A DNA stretch of 64,000 bases from Lachnospiraceae bacterium (GCA_015056765.1 SVFQ01000007.1:62001-126000), one strand, 5' to 3'. Counted from the first letter of the stretch, positions 16,589 through 25,542 are shown. The notes: generated by a model from the letters alone, not told the origin. A program made the numbers and translations.

Positions 16589-17587
16589 ATGAAAAGACTC
16601 TTGCTGATTATGGTTACAGCGCTGCTTTTAGTAGGCTGTGGAGATAAAGCGATAGAGGATGGCAGTGAAACTAGCGTAGAAACGGTTGAAAGTACGCTGG
16701 ATGAGTCGACCAAGCCTGATCAGGAAATACCGGTTCTGACTGCGACCATAAGCTACTGGAGTGAAATGGGCGGAGATGACGCGAAGCCAAAAGACCTGGT
16801 GGGACTAACCAAGGGTGATGTAATCTTTGAGGGGATGGGTTATAAATTGACCGTGAAATCCATTTCAAAAGATAAAATCGTATTGAAATCCTCCGGAGGA
16901 ATCATCGAAAAGGAAGAGAGCGGCGGAATCAATATGAATAAACTTGCGCCGAAAAAACTGGTCATCAAAATGGGGGAAGAAAAGCATTACGCTACGCAGT
17001 CTATGGACGGCGGTGTGAACTTCACCTTTAGCTATACCAATAAAGTTCCCGTGATTGAAGCAGAGAAAACACCTTTTGAAAAAATCCTGGATGGAGATAA
17101 GTCAGTTCTGGATGAATCACAGGAATCATGGCCTGTGCCGGACTTCAAAAACGACAAATTCACCTATGAGTATTTGCTCATGGATTTAGATGGAGATGGA
17201 GAAGAGGAAATGATTATCCAGATGGAAGACGAGCCTCAGGGATTTGTAGCCGTGTTCCATAAAAAAGAGGATGTGTTAGAGTGCTGGATGATGGATAACA
17301 TCGAGATGACTTGCTTTGATTATCCTTTGGATAATGGACTCATGGTAGAAGAGTATGATTACGGCGGCTCCACCACATATCACACCTATCATTATGATAG
17401 CAACGGAGAGAAAGAATACCTTTCCGAGTTTTTTATTCGCGAAGAATTGGGTAATGACGATACAGTGAAATGTCCGGATTATCAAATCGATAATCAAGAA
17501 GTTACCAAAGAGGAATTCGAAGAGAAGTTACAAGAAGAGGTTCTGAGTCATACTCTGGAGCGTTCTGCTTGGACCAAAATTCAGTAA
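16589..17587 (+). CDS. Putative lipoprotein, unknown function
   Basis: A signal peptide ends in a lipobox (LLLVGCG, Cys at about residue 17), so the product is probably anchored outside the membrane. After a Glu/Ser/Thr-rich linker there is a region of beta-type sequence (about residues 50-150), then a domain with LLMDLDGDGEEEMIIQ near residue 200, which looks like an EF-hand or FG-GAP type calcium loop (DxDGDGxEE). I recognise no enzyme motif. The next gene begins 22 bases later on the same strand, so they may share a transcript. RBS AAGGAAAGG precedes the ATG. Confidence 0.7.
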   Translation: MKRLLLIMVTALLLVGCGDKAIEDGSETSVETVESTLDESTKPDQEIPVLTATISYWSEMGGDDAKPKDLVGLTKGDVIFEGMGYKLTVKSISKDKIVLKSSGGIIEKEESGGINMNKLAPKKLVIKMGEEKHYATQSMDGGVNFTFSYTNKVPVIEAEKTPFEKILDGDKSVLDESQESWPVPDFKNDKFTYEYLLMDLDGDGEEEMIIQMEDEPQGFVAVFHKKEDVLECWMMDNIEMTCFDYPLDNGLMVEEYDYGGSTTYHTYHYDSNGEKEYLSEFFIREELGNDDTVKCPDYQIDNQEVTKEEFEEKLQEEVLSHTLERSAWTKIQ

Positions 17588-17609
17588 GTGATTAGAGGGA
17601 GAGAAAACA

Positions 17610-18710
17610 ATGGGGTTTTTTGATTTCTTGAAAAAGAAAGACGTAAATAATGGATATGAAATAGAGGATGATAGCTTTATCGCTGAGCTGCATCATCTAT
17701 CCAAAGGACCGTGGCATCAGTACGATGTCATCATCGGAGCCAGAGGATATGGCTGGGAAGGCATGCTTGGATGGGCAAACTACATGGCATCTGCTGATTT
17801 AGAGCATATATCCAAGGTGTCCTATGCGATGCTGGCTGGTGCAACAGAGGAAGATATTACGGAAGAGTACCTGAAATACAATGACTTTACAAAGGTCCCT
17901 TCTTTACAGGAAGAAAGAGGCGTTCTTTCTGTAGGCGGCATGAGTAAAACCGTCCACGGACCTATGCAAATTGTATGGATCAACCAGACGAACTTCCTGA
18001 GATTCTTTACCATCGTAGATGATGAAAATCTGATGCGAAGATACGCTGAGACAGTTATTCGTAGAACCTTCAATACTAAGGACGCTATGAAGCTTGCCAG
18101 ACCGATTCAGCCGAAACCGGTCGAAGGAAAGCAGGAAAGTGGCGCGAATTCCAATCAGGAAGAATCTATCGAAGCATTAAAAGCACAGCTTAATGAAGCA
18201 AAGAAGAATCAGGGGGACTGGCAGACTCCTTATACCAAACTCCTGAAGGCAGTATACAATCGTCCGGTACTATTCTTTGCCCTTTCCAAAGGACAGTATG
18301 ACGCCGAAAAGGCAACCAGTGAGCCGCTAATCAGCACAAAGGATTTCGGAGGAGTGCCTGCATTATACGTGTTTACTGATGTAGAAATTGCCTCCGGATG
18401 GATGCAGCACTATGGCTTTATCACAGAAGACATGAAGTATGGCCTGATTGGTGCGATAGAGAAACAGCCTTGCAATTTCCAATCCACATTCACCTTGGCA
18501 AGACACCTGGGGGCTCAGATGATTATGTTGGATGAGGGCGGCTCTTACGTGGCAATCCGCTTGGATCAGTTCATGGAAGTCAATGGGATTGACCCGAAAC
18601 AAATCGAAATTGCTATGAGCAAAGAGGAATCTGCAAACATGTTAGATAATAATGTAGCACCGGAAGCTAAATTTGCCAGAATCGCAGCGATTCCCCTAAC
18701 AAAGAAATAA
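17610..18710 (+). CDS. Cytoplasmic protein of unknown function, possible SseB-like C-terminal domain
   Basis: A soluble protein of 366 residues with no signal or membrane segment. The C-terminal part (LLKAVYNRPVLFFAL ... ALYVFTDVEIASGWM ... MIMLDEGGSYVAIR) resembles the SseB/enhanced serine sensitivity domain in pattern, which I hold only tentatively. The N-terminal half is Trp- and Gly-rich (GARGYGWEGMLGWANYMAS) and not recognised. A Gln/Glu/Asn-rich linker (about residues 170-200) separates them. It ends at a strong terminator (18722-18752). Co-transcription with the lipoprotein upstream is likely from the short gap. Confidence 0.6.
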   Translation: MGFFDFLKKKDVNNGYEIEDDSFIAELHHLSKGPWHQYDVIIGARGYGWEGMLGWANYMASADLEHISKVSYAMLAGATEEDITEEYLKYNDFTKVPSLQEERGVLSVGGMSKTVHGPMQIVWINQTNFLRFFTIVDDENLMRRYAETVIRRTFNTKDAMKLARPIQPKPVEGKQESGANSNQEESIEALKAQLNEAKKNQGDWQTPYTKLLKAVYNRPVLFFALSKGQYDAEKATSEPLISTKDFGGVPALYVFTDVEIASGWMQHYGFITEDMKYGLIGAIEKQPCNFQSTFTLARHLGAQMIMLDEGGSYVAIRLDQFMEVNGIDPKQIEIAMSKEESANMLDNNVAPEAKFARIAAIPLTKK

Positions 18711-18721
18711 GAGAAAGTTAG

Positions 18722-18752
18722 AAAAGCTAAGGACAAGTTCCTTGGCTTTTTT
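18722..18752 (+). terminator. Intrinsic terminator after the SseB-like gene
   Basis: AAAAGCTAAGGA (18722-18733) pairs with TCCTTGGCTTTT (18739-18750), one G-T wobble, T-run to 18752. Confidence 0.88.
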
Positions 18753-18763
18753 GCTGCAGCATC

Positions 18764-18792
18764 TTGCATTTCCTAGGGCGGATTGGTATAGT
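18764..18792 (+). promoter_or_regulatory. Predicted promoter of panT-coaBC
   Basis: TTGCAT (18764-18769), 17-base spacer, TATAGT (18787-18792), about 60 bases before the panT start. Confidence 0.65.
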
Positions 18793-18852
18793 AAGGGTGC
18801 GCTGTATCAGATTTTATCTGAATGGTAGCTTTTTATTTAAGGAGAACTTAAT

Positions 18853-19503
18853 ATGGAAAACTCAAAAATGCTGAGCCGCAAGACAGGAGAGAAGTCAGTC
18901 GGACTTGGCGCAAAAACACAGTACATGGTGGAGACTGCCCTCATGATCGCAATCGTACTTATCATGGGCAACACTGTTCTAGGGACAATCCCGACACCGT
19001 TTCTGAAGATTTCGATTGTAACCGTTCCGGTTGCTTTGGCAGCTATGCTGATCGGCCCTACTGCAGGTATTATCTGCGGTATTGTATTTGGCCTGAATAG
19101 CTTTGTCAGTGCTCTTACAGGCGCAAGCGGAATGCTTTCTACACTTTTCACAATCAGCCCGGTTGGGGTATTTTTTACAGCCGTTGTAGCTAGATTTTTA
19201 GATGCTGCACTGGTTAGCTTTTTATTCAAAGCAATGCACAGAGGCAAATTAAAACAGGTATCTTACTACATTACCGGTGCTTTAATGCCTGTTTTTAACA
19301 CGGTATTCTTCATGACCTCTTTATGTCTGTTTTTCTATCATACAGAGTATGTACAGGGGCTTGTGAGCAAATACGATGCTTCTACACCTTTTGCATTTGT
19401 CATTGCCATGGTAGGGGTACAGGCAGCTGTAGAAGCAGCTGTAGGCTGTATCGTAGCAGGTAGCCTTGGATTTGCATTATCCAAAATCCTTCGTAGAGCT
19501 TAG
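18853..19503 (+). CDS. panT: ECF transporter S component, pantothenate-type (PanT)
   Basis: A 216-residue membrane protein with about six hydrophobic segments, matching ECF substrate-binding subunits (AMLIGPTAGIICGIVFGLNSF; ALMPVFNTVFFM). S components bind a vitamin and use a shared ECF ATPase/T module. The next gene, 9 bases downstream, is coaBC, which handles phosphopantothenate, so pantothenate is the natural ligand; PanT-coaBC neighbourhoods are known in Firmicutes. RBS AAGGAG precedes the ATG. The cognate EcfA/EcfT genes are not in the window. Confidence 0.83.
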   Translation: MENSKMLSRKTGEKSVGLGAKTQYMVETALMIAIVLIMGNTVLGTIPTPFLKISIVTVPVALAAMLIGPTAGIICGIVFGLNSFVSALTGASGMLSTLFTISPVGVFFTAVVARFLDAALVSFLFKAMHRGKLKQVSYYITGALMPVFNTVFFMTSLCLFFYHTEYVQGLVSKYDASTPFAFVIAMVGVQAAVEAAVGCIVAGSLGFALSKILRRA

Positions 19504-19512
19504 GAGATTATT

Positions 19513-20712
19513 ATGCTGAAAGGGAAAAATGTATTATTGGGCGTCACAGGCGGCATCGCTGCCTATAAGACAGCGGACCTTGCGTCGAAACTCATCAAAC
19601 AGCATGCAAATGTGGATGTCATCATGACGAAAAATGCCACAGAGTTTATCACGCCACTTACCTTTGAATCCCTTACCCATACGAAATGCGTGACAGATAC
19701 TTTTGACAGAAATCATCCATGGGAAGTGGAGCATATCGCACTGGCAGACAAGGCGGACGTTCTGGTCATCGCACCGGCTACAGCCAATTGCATCGCGAAG
19801 CTTGCCCATGGCATTGCAGATGATATGCTGACAACCACAGCGCTGGCTTGCACCTGCCCGAAAATCATCGCTCCAGCTATGAACACCAAGATGCTGGAGA
19901 ATCCGGCTACCCAGAGAAATCTAAAGACCCTGGAGGAAGACGGCTACATCATCGTCACACCGGGAGATGGGTATTTGGCTTGCGGCACCGTTGGAAAAGG
20001 TAGGATGGAAGAACCGGCTCAGATTCTGGAGGAGATTCTACATACCATTGCTTGCCCAAAGGACATGGAGGGTATGAAGGTCTTAGTAACGGCAGGTCCT
20101 ACCAGGGAAGCCATTGATCCGGTACGATATATCAGTAACCATTCCACCGGCAAAATGGGGGTAGCCCTTGCCAAGGTGGCAGCCGGAAGAGGGGCTGAGG
20201 TTACCCTGGTAGCAGGACCACTGGAAGTGGAAGTGCCGGGATACATTCATGTGGTGGATGTTATCACCGCAGAGGATATGTTCAGGGAAGTGACGAAAAG
20301 AGCGGCAGACCAGGATATCATCATCAAAGCAGCAGCAGTAGCGGACTATACGCCTGCTGTGGTAGCAGAAGATAAGGTGAAAAAGGGTGATGCAGATGAA
20401 AATCTAGCCCTTCCCCTTACCAGAACCAAAGATATTCTCAAATATCTTGGAGAACACAAAAAAGAAAACCAGATTCTGTGCGGCTTTTGCATGGAGACCA
20501 AAGACCTTTTGGAAAATGCCCGCAAGAAGCTGGAATCTAAGAATCTGGATATGATTTGCGCCAACAACCTAAAGGTAGCGGGCGCCGGATTTGGTGTGGA
20601 CACCAATGTCATCACCATGATTACGAAGAACAAGGAAATCGAACTGGAATTAATGAGTAAGGATGAAGTTGCACAGCAGATTCTATCCGAAATCTTGAAC
20701 TGTAAATTCTAA
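19513..20712 (+). CDS. coaBC: Bifunctional phosphopantothenoylcysteine decarboxylase/phosphopantothenate-cysteine ligase
   Basis: This enzyme makes two steps of coenzyme A synthesis: it joins 4'-phosphopantothenate to cysteine (CoaB, C-terminal) and decarboxylates the product to phosphopantetheine (CoaC, flavin-dependent, N-terminal). The N-terminal flavoprotein start LLGVTGGIAAYKTADLASKL, the PAMNTKML motif (family PXMNXXMW; Leu replaces Trp) and the HGIADDMLTT region are clear, and the ligase part shows VTAGPTREAIDPVRYISNHSTGKMG. The length of 399 residues is complete. It is in an operon with panT, linking pantothenate uptake to CoA synthesis. Confidence 0.96.
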   Translation: MLKGKNVLLGVTGGIAAYKTADLASKLIKQHANVDVIMTKNATEFITPLTFESLTHTKCVTDTFDRNHPWEVEHIALADKADVLVIAPATANCIAKLAHGIADDMLTTTALACTCPKIIAPAMNTKMLENPATQRNLKTLEEDGYIIVTPGDGYLACGTVGKGRMEEPAQILEEILHTIACPKDMEGMKVLVTAGPTREAIDPVRYISNHSTGKMGVALAKVAAGRGAEVTLVAGPLEVEVPGYIHVVDVITAEDMFREVTKRAADQDIIIKAAAVADYTPAVVAEDKVKKGDADENLALPLTRTKDILKYLGEHKKENQILCGFCMETKDLLENARKKLESKNLDMICANNLKVAGAGFGVDTNVITMITKNKEIELELMSKDEVAQQILSEILNCKF

Positions 20713-20719
20713 ATCAGAC

Positions 20720-20746
20720 AAAGCCCGGGAGTGTATCCCGGGCTTT
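20720..20746. terminator. Stem-loop after coaBC
   Basis: AAAGCCCGGGA (20720-20730) pairs perfectly with TCCCGGGCTTT (20736-20746). The T-run is short (three bases, then A), so termination may be partial. Confidence 0.6.
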
Positions 20747-20841
20747 AAAAAATGTAAGAAGAATCTGTGAACTCTATAGTAACATCGACGTGGTAATGGT
20801 AAAATATAGAAAGATATTTTGAAAACTAAGGAGGTTATACA

Positions 20842-21381
20842 ATGGCAAACAAATACGCAGGAACACAGACTGAAAAAAACTTACAGACGGCTTTTGCAGG
20901 CGAGTCTCAGGCAAGAAATAAATACACTTACTTTGCCTCCAAAGCAAAAAAAGAAGGTTTTGAGCAGATTGCAGCTCTGTTTTTGAAGACTGCAGATAAC
21001 GAAAAAGAACACGCAAAAATGTGGTTCAAGGAATTGGACGGCATCGGTGATACCGCAGCGAACTTAAAGGCAGCAGCTGATGGTGAAAACTACGAGTGGA
21101 CCGACATGTACGATGAATTCGCAAAGACAGCCGAAGCAGAAGGGTTCACAGCTTTGGCAGCGAAGTTCCGTATGGTAGGCGAAATCGAGAAACATCACGA
21201 AGAAAGATACCGCGCACTTCTGAAAAACGTAGAGATGCAGGAAGTCTTCAAGAAGAGCGAAGTAAAAGTATGGGAATGCCGTAACTGCGGACATATCGTA
21301 GTAGGTACGGCAGCGCCGGAAGTCTGTCCGGTATGCGCACATCCACAGGCATACTTCGAAGTACATGAAGAGAATTACTAA
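20842..21381 (+). CDS. rbr: Rubrerythrin
   Basis: A 179-residue non-haem iron peroxidase of anaerobes that reduces hydrogen peroxide with electrons from NAD(P)H via rubredoxin-type proteins. The N-terminal ferritin-like diiron domain shows the carboxylates in [15 protein letters not shown] and [11 protein letters not shown], with a second pair in [10 protein letters not shown]. The C-terminal rubredoxin-like Fe(Cys)4 site is present as ECRNCGH and [10 protein letters not shown]. The start follows GGAGG. It stands alone between two hairpins, and an anaerobic, oxygen-sensitive host fits. Confidence 0.95.
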   Translation: MANKYAGTQTEKNLQTAFAGESQARNKYTYFASKAKKEGFEQIAALFLKTADNEKEHAKMWFKELDGIGDTAANLKAAADGENYEWTDMYDEFAKTAEAEGFTALAAKFRMVGEIEKHHEERYRALLKNVEMQEVFKKSEVKVWECRNCGHIVVGTAAPEVCPVCAHPQAYFEVHEENY

Positions 21382-21396
21382 ATCATATCGAAATGA

Positions 21397-21430
21397 AAAA
21401 CAGGAGGCAAAAAATATGACCTCCTGTTTT
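21397..21430. terminator. Bidirectional terminator between rubrerythrin and the convergent minus-strand gene
   Basis: AAAACAGGAGG (21397-21407) pairs with CCTCCTGTTTT (21420-21430). The same arms recur at 23300-23327. Confidence 0.88.
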
Positions 21431-21441
21431 ATTGTTTTTAT

Positions 21442-22206
21442 TTAATTATCAATCGCGTCTTCTCTTACGAGTCCACCATAGTTTACTGGTAAGCCCATTA
21501 CAGAGCCACCAAAACCGTGTGGTCTAAGGACGTACCATTTGTCATCATATTCGATGACGTCTGCGAACAGCACCCAATCTTCGCCATCGATATCTAATCT
21601 TGCAGCGTAGCTTTCGATTTCACCACCAAAGACTTTTGCAAAACTCTTTTGACCTTTTTTCATTCCGGATGTGGATCCGTATTTTTTAGCAGGTACGACT
21701 TTGTCCAGTGTTATGGTTTCTACCGCTTCAGGCCCTTTTAACGCATCCAGTATTTCATCCGGATCATTCTGCTTGAGACTGAGTGTCATCAAATCCATAA
21801 CCTTAGAATCTTCCTCCGTACCGATATGCAGATACATGTAATAAAAAAGATTTGATAACTCATTTTTGCGTAATTCCAAGTTGATTTTGCGGCTGGTCTC
21901 ATCGCTACCGGATAAGAACTTCTGTGTAGGAATGTAAGCTCCGTATTGCTCCATCATCTCTTCATAATCGATGTGATCGACGTAGCTATCCAATGCGCAA
22001 GTGGCATACATAGCGTCTATGTCTTTGGATGCAAATGCTTCGGCAAATGCCTGCATCGCTTCTTCACCGGATGCGTAGCCTTTTCCCTCCAGTGAACTTG
22101 CACTCTTTTTGTTCCCATTTAGTTTGGTACCGGCGAGAAATGCCGCCCCTAAACAAACCAAAATCAAAAGTGTTACAACAATTCCTTTTAAAGCGCTTTT
22201 ATTCAT
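21442..22206 (-). CDS. Membrane-anchored protein of unknown function
   Basis: A short Lys-containing start is followed by one hydrophobic helix (about residues 7-27, LKGIVVTLLILVCLGAAFLAG) and a soluble outer domain. The region EEAMQAFAEAFASKDIDAMYATC is like the helix at the start of NTF2-like or DUF4878-type domains, but I do not assign a family. The start at 22206 is preferred because GGGGG lies 8 bases upstream, against 2 bases for the ATG at 22212. It is divergent from the DUF2804 gene, with only 63 bases between starts, so promoters overlap. Confidence 0.65.
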   Translation of the reverse strand: MNKSALKGIVVTLLILVCLGAAFLAGTKLNGNKKSASSLEGKGYASGEEAMQAFAEAFASKDIDAMYATCALDSYVDHIDYEEMMEQYGAYIPTQKFLSGSDETSRKINLELRKNELSNLFYYMYLHIGTEEDSKVMDLMTLSLKQNDPDEILDALKGPEAVETITLDKVVPAKKYGSTSGMKKGQKSFAKVFGGEIESYAARLDIDGEDWVLFADVIEYDDKWYVLRPHGFGGSVMGLPVNYGGLVREDAIDN

Positions 22207-22269
22207 AGTCATATCCCCCTAGGTGTGTTTTCCGTATTATAATAAAAAATAAAAGGGAGGGTGTCAAAT

Positions 22270-23292
22270 ATGAGAAACCATGAGGTTACGCAAAAGCAAT
22301 TGCTCTTAGACTTGCAGGGGGAAATCGGGGAACCCGGATGGGCCAGAAGTCAGATTTGGGATTACAAAAGGTCCATGATCAGAGCGCCAAAATTCCGTAT
22401 CAAGGAGTGGGACTACTATTTGGTAATGGGTCAAGGCTTCGCTTTGGCCTTTACGCTATCAGACGATGGCTATGTAGGTTTGCAATCCGTTTCCTTATTG
22501 GAGTTTGGCGAGAAGCCTTGGGAGCATACAGAGACTATCCTGGATGTCTTTCCTATGGGGAAAATGTACTTTCCGGAGAACTCCTCTCAGGGAGATATTC
22601 GCTATCAGAAAGGTCGCTTAAATATGGCTTTTACCTTAGGTGACCATCAGCGCCATATCACCTGTAACTTCGAAGATTTCTATGAAGGGAAGCCATTTAC
22701 CTGCGACATCACCTTAGCGCAGCCGGATATGGATACTATGGTGATTGCTACACCCTGGGATAAAAAACATGCCTTCTATTATAATCAGAAAATCAATTGC
22801 ATGAGAGCCAGCGGAGAAGCCACTTTCGATGGTAAGACTTACAAACTGGACCCGAAAACAGACTTCGGTACCTTGGACTGGGGCCGCGGTGTCTGGACTT
22901 ATGATAATACCTGGAATTGGGGTTCCGGTAACCTGGATATCGATGGCCATACCTTTGGCTTCAACATCGGATACGGCTTTGGAAATACCAGCGCCGCAAC
23001 AGAAAATATCCTTTTCTATGACGGCATAGCCCACAAGTTAGATGATGTCACTTTCCATATTCCGGAAGATTCTTATATGAAGCCCTGGAAGTTCACTTCT
23101 TCTGACGGTCGCTTCGAGATGGATTTCGTGCCGGTGTTAGATAGAGCTGCCAAGATGGACTTCAAAGTCATTGTCTCTGATCAACATCAGGTATTCGGTA
23201 AGCTGTCCGGTACTGCCATCCTGGATGATGGTACTAAGATTACTGTAAAGGATATGATGTGCTTTGCAGAACGGGTACACAATAGATACTAA
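22270..23292 (+). CDS. DUF2804 family protein
   Basis: The protein has the features of DUF2804: a start EVTQKQLLLDLQGEIGEPGW, beta-rich sequence throughout and the signature DWGRGVWTYDNTWNWGSG near residue 205. The biochemical role of the family is unknown to me; the fold resembles lipocalin-like or AttH-type beta sandwiches. The ATG at 22270 is chosen over the GTG at 22261 because GGGAGGG is placed correctly only for the former. It has no signal peptide. It stands alone, ended by the terminator at 23300-23327. Confidence 0.85.
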   Translation: MRNHEVTQKQLLLDLQGEIGEPGWARSQIWDYKRSMIRAPKFRIKEWDYYLVMGQGFALAFTLSDDGYVGLQSVSLLEFGEKPWEHTETILDVFPMGKMYFPENSSQGDIRYQKGRLNMAFTLGDHQRHITCNFEDFYEGKPFTCDITLAQPDMDTMVIATPWDKKHAFYYNQKINCMRASGEATFDGKTYKLDPKTDFGTLDWGRGVWTYDNTWNWGSGNLDIDGHTFGFNIGYGFGNTSAATENILFYDGIAHKLDDVTFHIPEDSYMKPWKFTSSDGRFEMDFVPVLDRAAKMDFKVIVSDQHQVFGKLSGTAILDDGTKITVKDMMCFAERVHNRY

Positions 23293-23299
23293 CGATAAT

Positions 23300-23327
23300 A
23301 AAACAGGAGGCATTTGCCTCCTGTTTT
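23300..23327. terminator. Intrinsic terminator after DUF2804 gene
   Basis: AAAACAGGAGG (23300-23310) pairs with CCTCCTGTTTT (23317-23327), and the stem extends inward through CA/TG. Confidence 0.87.
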
Positions 23328-23377
23328 ATGTTATAATGTTTGAGTTTCAGGTGACGTGATTTTCTGGGAGTGTATGA

Positions 23378-24448
23378 ATGAGTGTAAATCATAAATATCA
23401 ATTTTCCAGAGAGGACTTCCTCTCCACTAGGGATTTTGTGCGCATGCAGTATGGCAAAACCGCCAAGCATGAACACACGATTCTTCGTTTCATTTCCGGC
23501 ATGGAAATCTTCATGTTGGTTTTCGGCTACTTTGATTATAATCATGAAAATCCAAGAATGATTGCCTATATGAGCTTATATGCTGCTCTTGCCCTGGTAT
23601 CCATTCTTACAGATGTGGCCCTGATATATGCGGAGAAAAAGGATAATTTCCGTACCAATGTGAGATTATCGGTGATTGGATATTTTTACTTTGCGTTTAT
23701 CGTGGCGTGGGGCCTGGCCATTACCACTTTGGATGTGACCCACGGCGGCAGATACTGGGTGGCAGCTACGGTCATCATGGCGATTTCGGTATTTTTAAAT
23801 CTGAATCCTTTTTATACGATGACCGTGGTGACGCTTGCAGGGACATACCTGTGCTTTCTCAGCGCCTTTAAGGCGGGACGTTTTACAGCCAGCATCATCA
23901 ATATCATCATTTTTACCATGGTGGATTGCCTTATCATACTGAAGAATTATTTTACCATGTATGACAACGCCTACATGGAACACAAGTTGGAACAGCTTTC
24001 TATCCGTGATGGCCTGACAGGTGTGAATAACCGCCGTGCTATGGACCAATTCGCGGTAGAACATAGAGACATGATCAAAAGTATTGCTATCGTGGATGTG
24101 GATAACTTCAAGCAAATCAACGATGGAATCGGTCATAAGGCAGGAGATGATGCGCTGCTTCGTGTGACGTCTCTGTTCAGAGAGTATTTTAATGACTTAG
24201 AAATTTACCGTTACGGTGGAGATGAATTCGTTTTCCTTTCTACCAGAAATGTACCGGAGACAGCCAAGAAACTTGAAAAGATAAATCTGAAATTAACAAT
24301 TAGTGGTGGCCCTTATCCGATTCATATTTCCGGAGGTGTCGCCTGCATCACAGATAGCAAGTCTGTGGCAGATATTATTGCCAGTGCAGATGAGCTCTTA
24401 TATAAAGCAAAAGAAAGTGGCAAAGGTAAGATTGTTGCTGCAGTTTGA
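23378..24448 (+). CDS. Membrane diguanylate cyclase (GGDEF domain)
   Basis: The N-terminal about 190 residues hold about six hydrophobic helices, forming a membrane sensor of unknown ligand. A GGDEF domain follows (about residues 205-356) with the intact active-site motif YRYGGDEFVFLS, DNFKQINDGIGHKAGDD and the expected substrate-binding residues, so cyclic di-GMP synthesis from two GTP is likely. No EAL or HD-GYP domain is fused. I see no clear RxxD inhibitory site upstream of GGDEF (LFREYFNDLEIYRYGG). RBS GGGAG precedes the ATG. A chemoreceptor lies 2.7 kb away. Confidence 0.9.
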   Translation: MSVNHKYQFSREDFLSTRDFVRMQYGKTAKHEHTILRFISGMEIFMLVFGYFDYNHENPRMIAYMSLYAALALVSILTDVALIYAEKKDNFRTNVRLSVIGYFYFAFIVAWGLAITTLDVTHGGRYWVAATVIMAISVFLNLNPFYTMTVVTLAGTYLCFLSAFKAGRFTASIINIIIFTMVDCLIILKNYFTMYDNAYMEHKLEQLSIRDGLTGVNNRRAMDQFAVEHRDMIKSIAIVDVDNFKQINDGIGHKAGDDALLRVTSLFREYFNDLEIYRYGGDEFVFLSTRNVPETAKKLEKINLKLTISGGPYPIHISGGVACITDSKSVADIIASADELLYKAKESGKGKIVAAV

Positions 24449-24451
24449 TAG

Positions 24452-24482
24452 AAAGCTTCGGATTGATTTCCGGAGCTTTTTT
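24452..24482 (+). terminator. Intrinsic terminator after the GGDEF gene
   Basis: AAAGCTTCGG (24452-24461) pairs with CCGGAGCTTT (24470-24479) with a T-G wobble and a T-run to 24482. Confidence 0.8.
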
Positions 24483-24522
24483 CGTGATAATAAAAATAAT
24501 TAGATTTTTTTTGAAAAAAGTG

Positions 24523-24553
24523 TTGACCTTCCATCTTGTGGAAGGTTTATATT
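24523..24553 (+). promoter_or_regulatory. MerR-type promoter with 19-base spacer and palindromic operator
   Basis: TTGACC (24523-24528) and TATATT (24548-24553) are separated by 19 bases. The spacer carries a perfect inverted repeat, ACCTTCC (24526-24532) and GGAAGGT (24540-24546). Over-long spacers with a dyad between -35 and -10 are the hallmark of promoters activated by MerR regulators through DNA distortion. Confidence 0.85.
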
Positions 24554-24605
24554 CGAGACAAAGATAAGGCCAAATCTTTGTAACAAGTCTTTTTATGGAG
24601 GCGTT

Positions 24606-25250
24606 ATGAAAATCAACCAGGTAGAAGAGCTGGTGGGAATCACGAAGAAAAATATCCGATTCTATGAGGACCAAGGACTCATTCATCCCGGTCGTAATTC
24701 GGAAAACGGATATCGTGACTACACACTGGAAGATGTAGCAGTGCTGAATCAAATCAAGCTACTTCGAAGATTGGAAGTTCCCATTGAGGAGATTCTAAAA
24801 TTACAGAAGGATGAACTTACCTTAAGTAATTGTCTGGAAATGCGAATCACAGAATTCGCGAAGAGACAAAAGGACATGGATGTGCTTTCTGAATTATGTA
24901 AGGAAATCATCGATAGTGGCGAAGGCTTGAGTGGACTCAATACAGATAAATACCTGGAAGATATGAAGCGCCTGGAGAAAGGAGGCGTCAGATTTATGGA
25001 TATCAACCAGATAGACGTTAAGAAGAAAAAACGAGGCCCCATTATCGCGGCAATCGTTAGTATTCTATTTATGGCAGCCATGATTATCTTGATGTTTTGG
25101 TCAAAGGTAGTAGACCCAAGTACGCCGATTTTGCTCATCGTCATTACGGTAGCGATTTTCGGGGCTATGATCGTAGGCGTATGTATTGCGTTATCACAAA
25201 GATTAAAGGAAATAGATGGAGGAGAAGAACATGAAGCTAGTAAGTATTGA
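24606..25250 (+). CDS. MerR-family regulator with C-terminal membrane segments
   Basis: The N-terminal winged helix is typical (KINQVEELVGITKKNIRFYEDQGLI, then RNSENGYRDYTLEDVAVLNQI), followed by a dimerisation coiled coil (about residues 75-125). Instead of a cytoplasmic ligand domain, the C-terminus has two hydrophobic helices (about residues 143-163 and 168-190), so the regulator is probably membrane-tethered. The promoter just upstream has the MerR architecture, indicating autoregulation. Its end overlaps the YbjQ gene start by 20 bases. The signal is unknown; the tail suggests an envelope or metal stress input, which is inference. Confidence 0.88.
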   Translation: MKINQVEELVGITKKNIRFYEDQGLIHPGRNSENGYRDYTLEDVAVLNQIKLLRRLEVPIEEILKLQKDELTLSNCLEMRITEFAKRQKDMDVLSELCKEIIDSGEGLSGLNTDKYLEDMKRLEKGGVRFMDINQIDVKKKKRGPIIAAIVSILFMAAMIILMFWSKVVDPSTPILLIVITVAIFGAMIVGVCIALSQRLKEIDGGEEHEASKY

Positions 25251-25542
25251 GAGTATTCCGGGACAGAACTTTGAGGTACTTGGTGTAGTAAAAGGCACCG
25301 TGGTACAGTCTAAAAACTTTGGTAAGGATTTTATGGCAGGTATGAAGACCTTAGTAGGCGGCGAGCTGAAAGGGTATACCGATATGCTGATTGAAGCCAG
25401 ACAAATCGCTACGAAACGTATGGTAGATGAAGCAGAAGCAATGGGAGCTGACGCAATTGTAGGTGTACGTTTTGGCGGTTCCTCTGTAATGCAGGGCGCT
25501 GCTGAAGTTTTGGCATATGGCACAGCAGTGAAGTTTATTTAA
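25231..25542 (+). CDS. YbjQ/UPF0145 family protein
   Basis: A 103-residue protein with the YbjQ pattern: VLGVVKGTVVQSKNFGKDF, an ARQIATKRMVDEAEAMGADAIVGVRF-like stretch and an oligomer-forming fold. The family is sometimes called a heavy-metal-binding domain, but no metal ligand is obvious here and its function is unsettled. The start at 25231 follows GGAGGAG; the upstream frame start at 25216 is inside the MerR gene and has no better RBS. Translational coupling with the MerR regulator is likely, and both are under the 24523-24553 promoter. Confidence 0.88.
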   Translation: MKLVSIESIPGQNFEVLGVVKGTVVQSKNFGKDFMAGMKTLVGGELKGYTDMLIEARQIATKRMVDEAEAMGADAIVGVRFGGSSVMQGAAEVLAYGTAVKFI

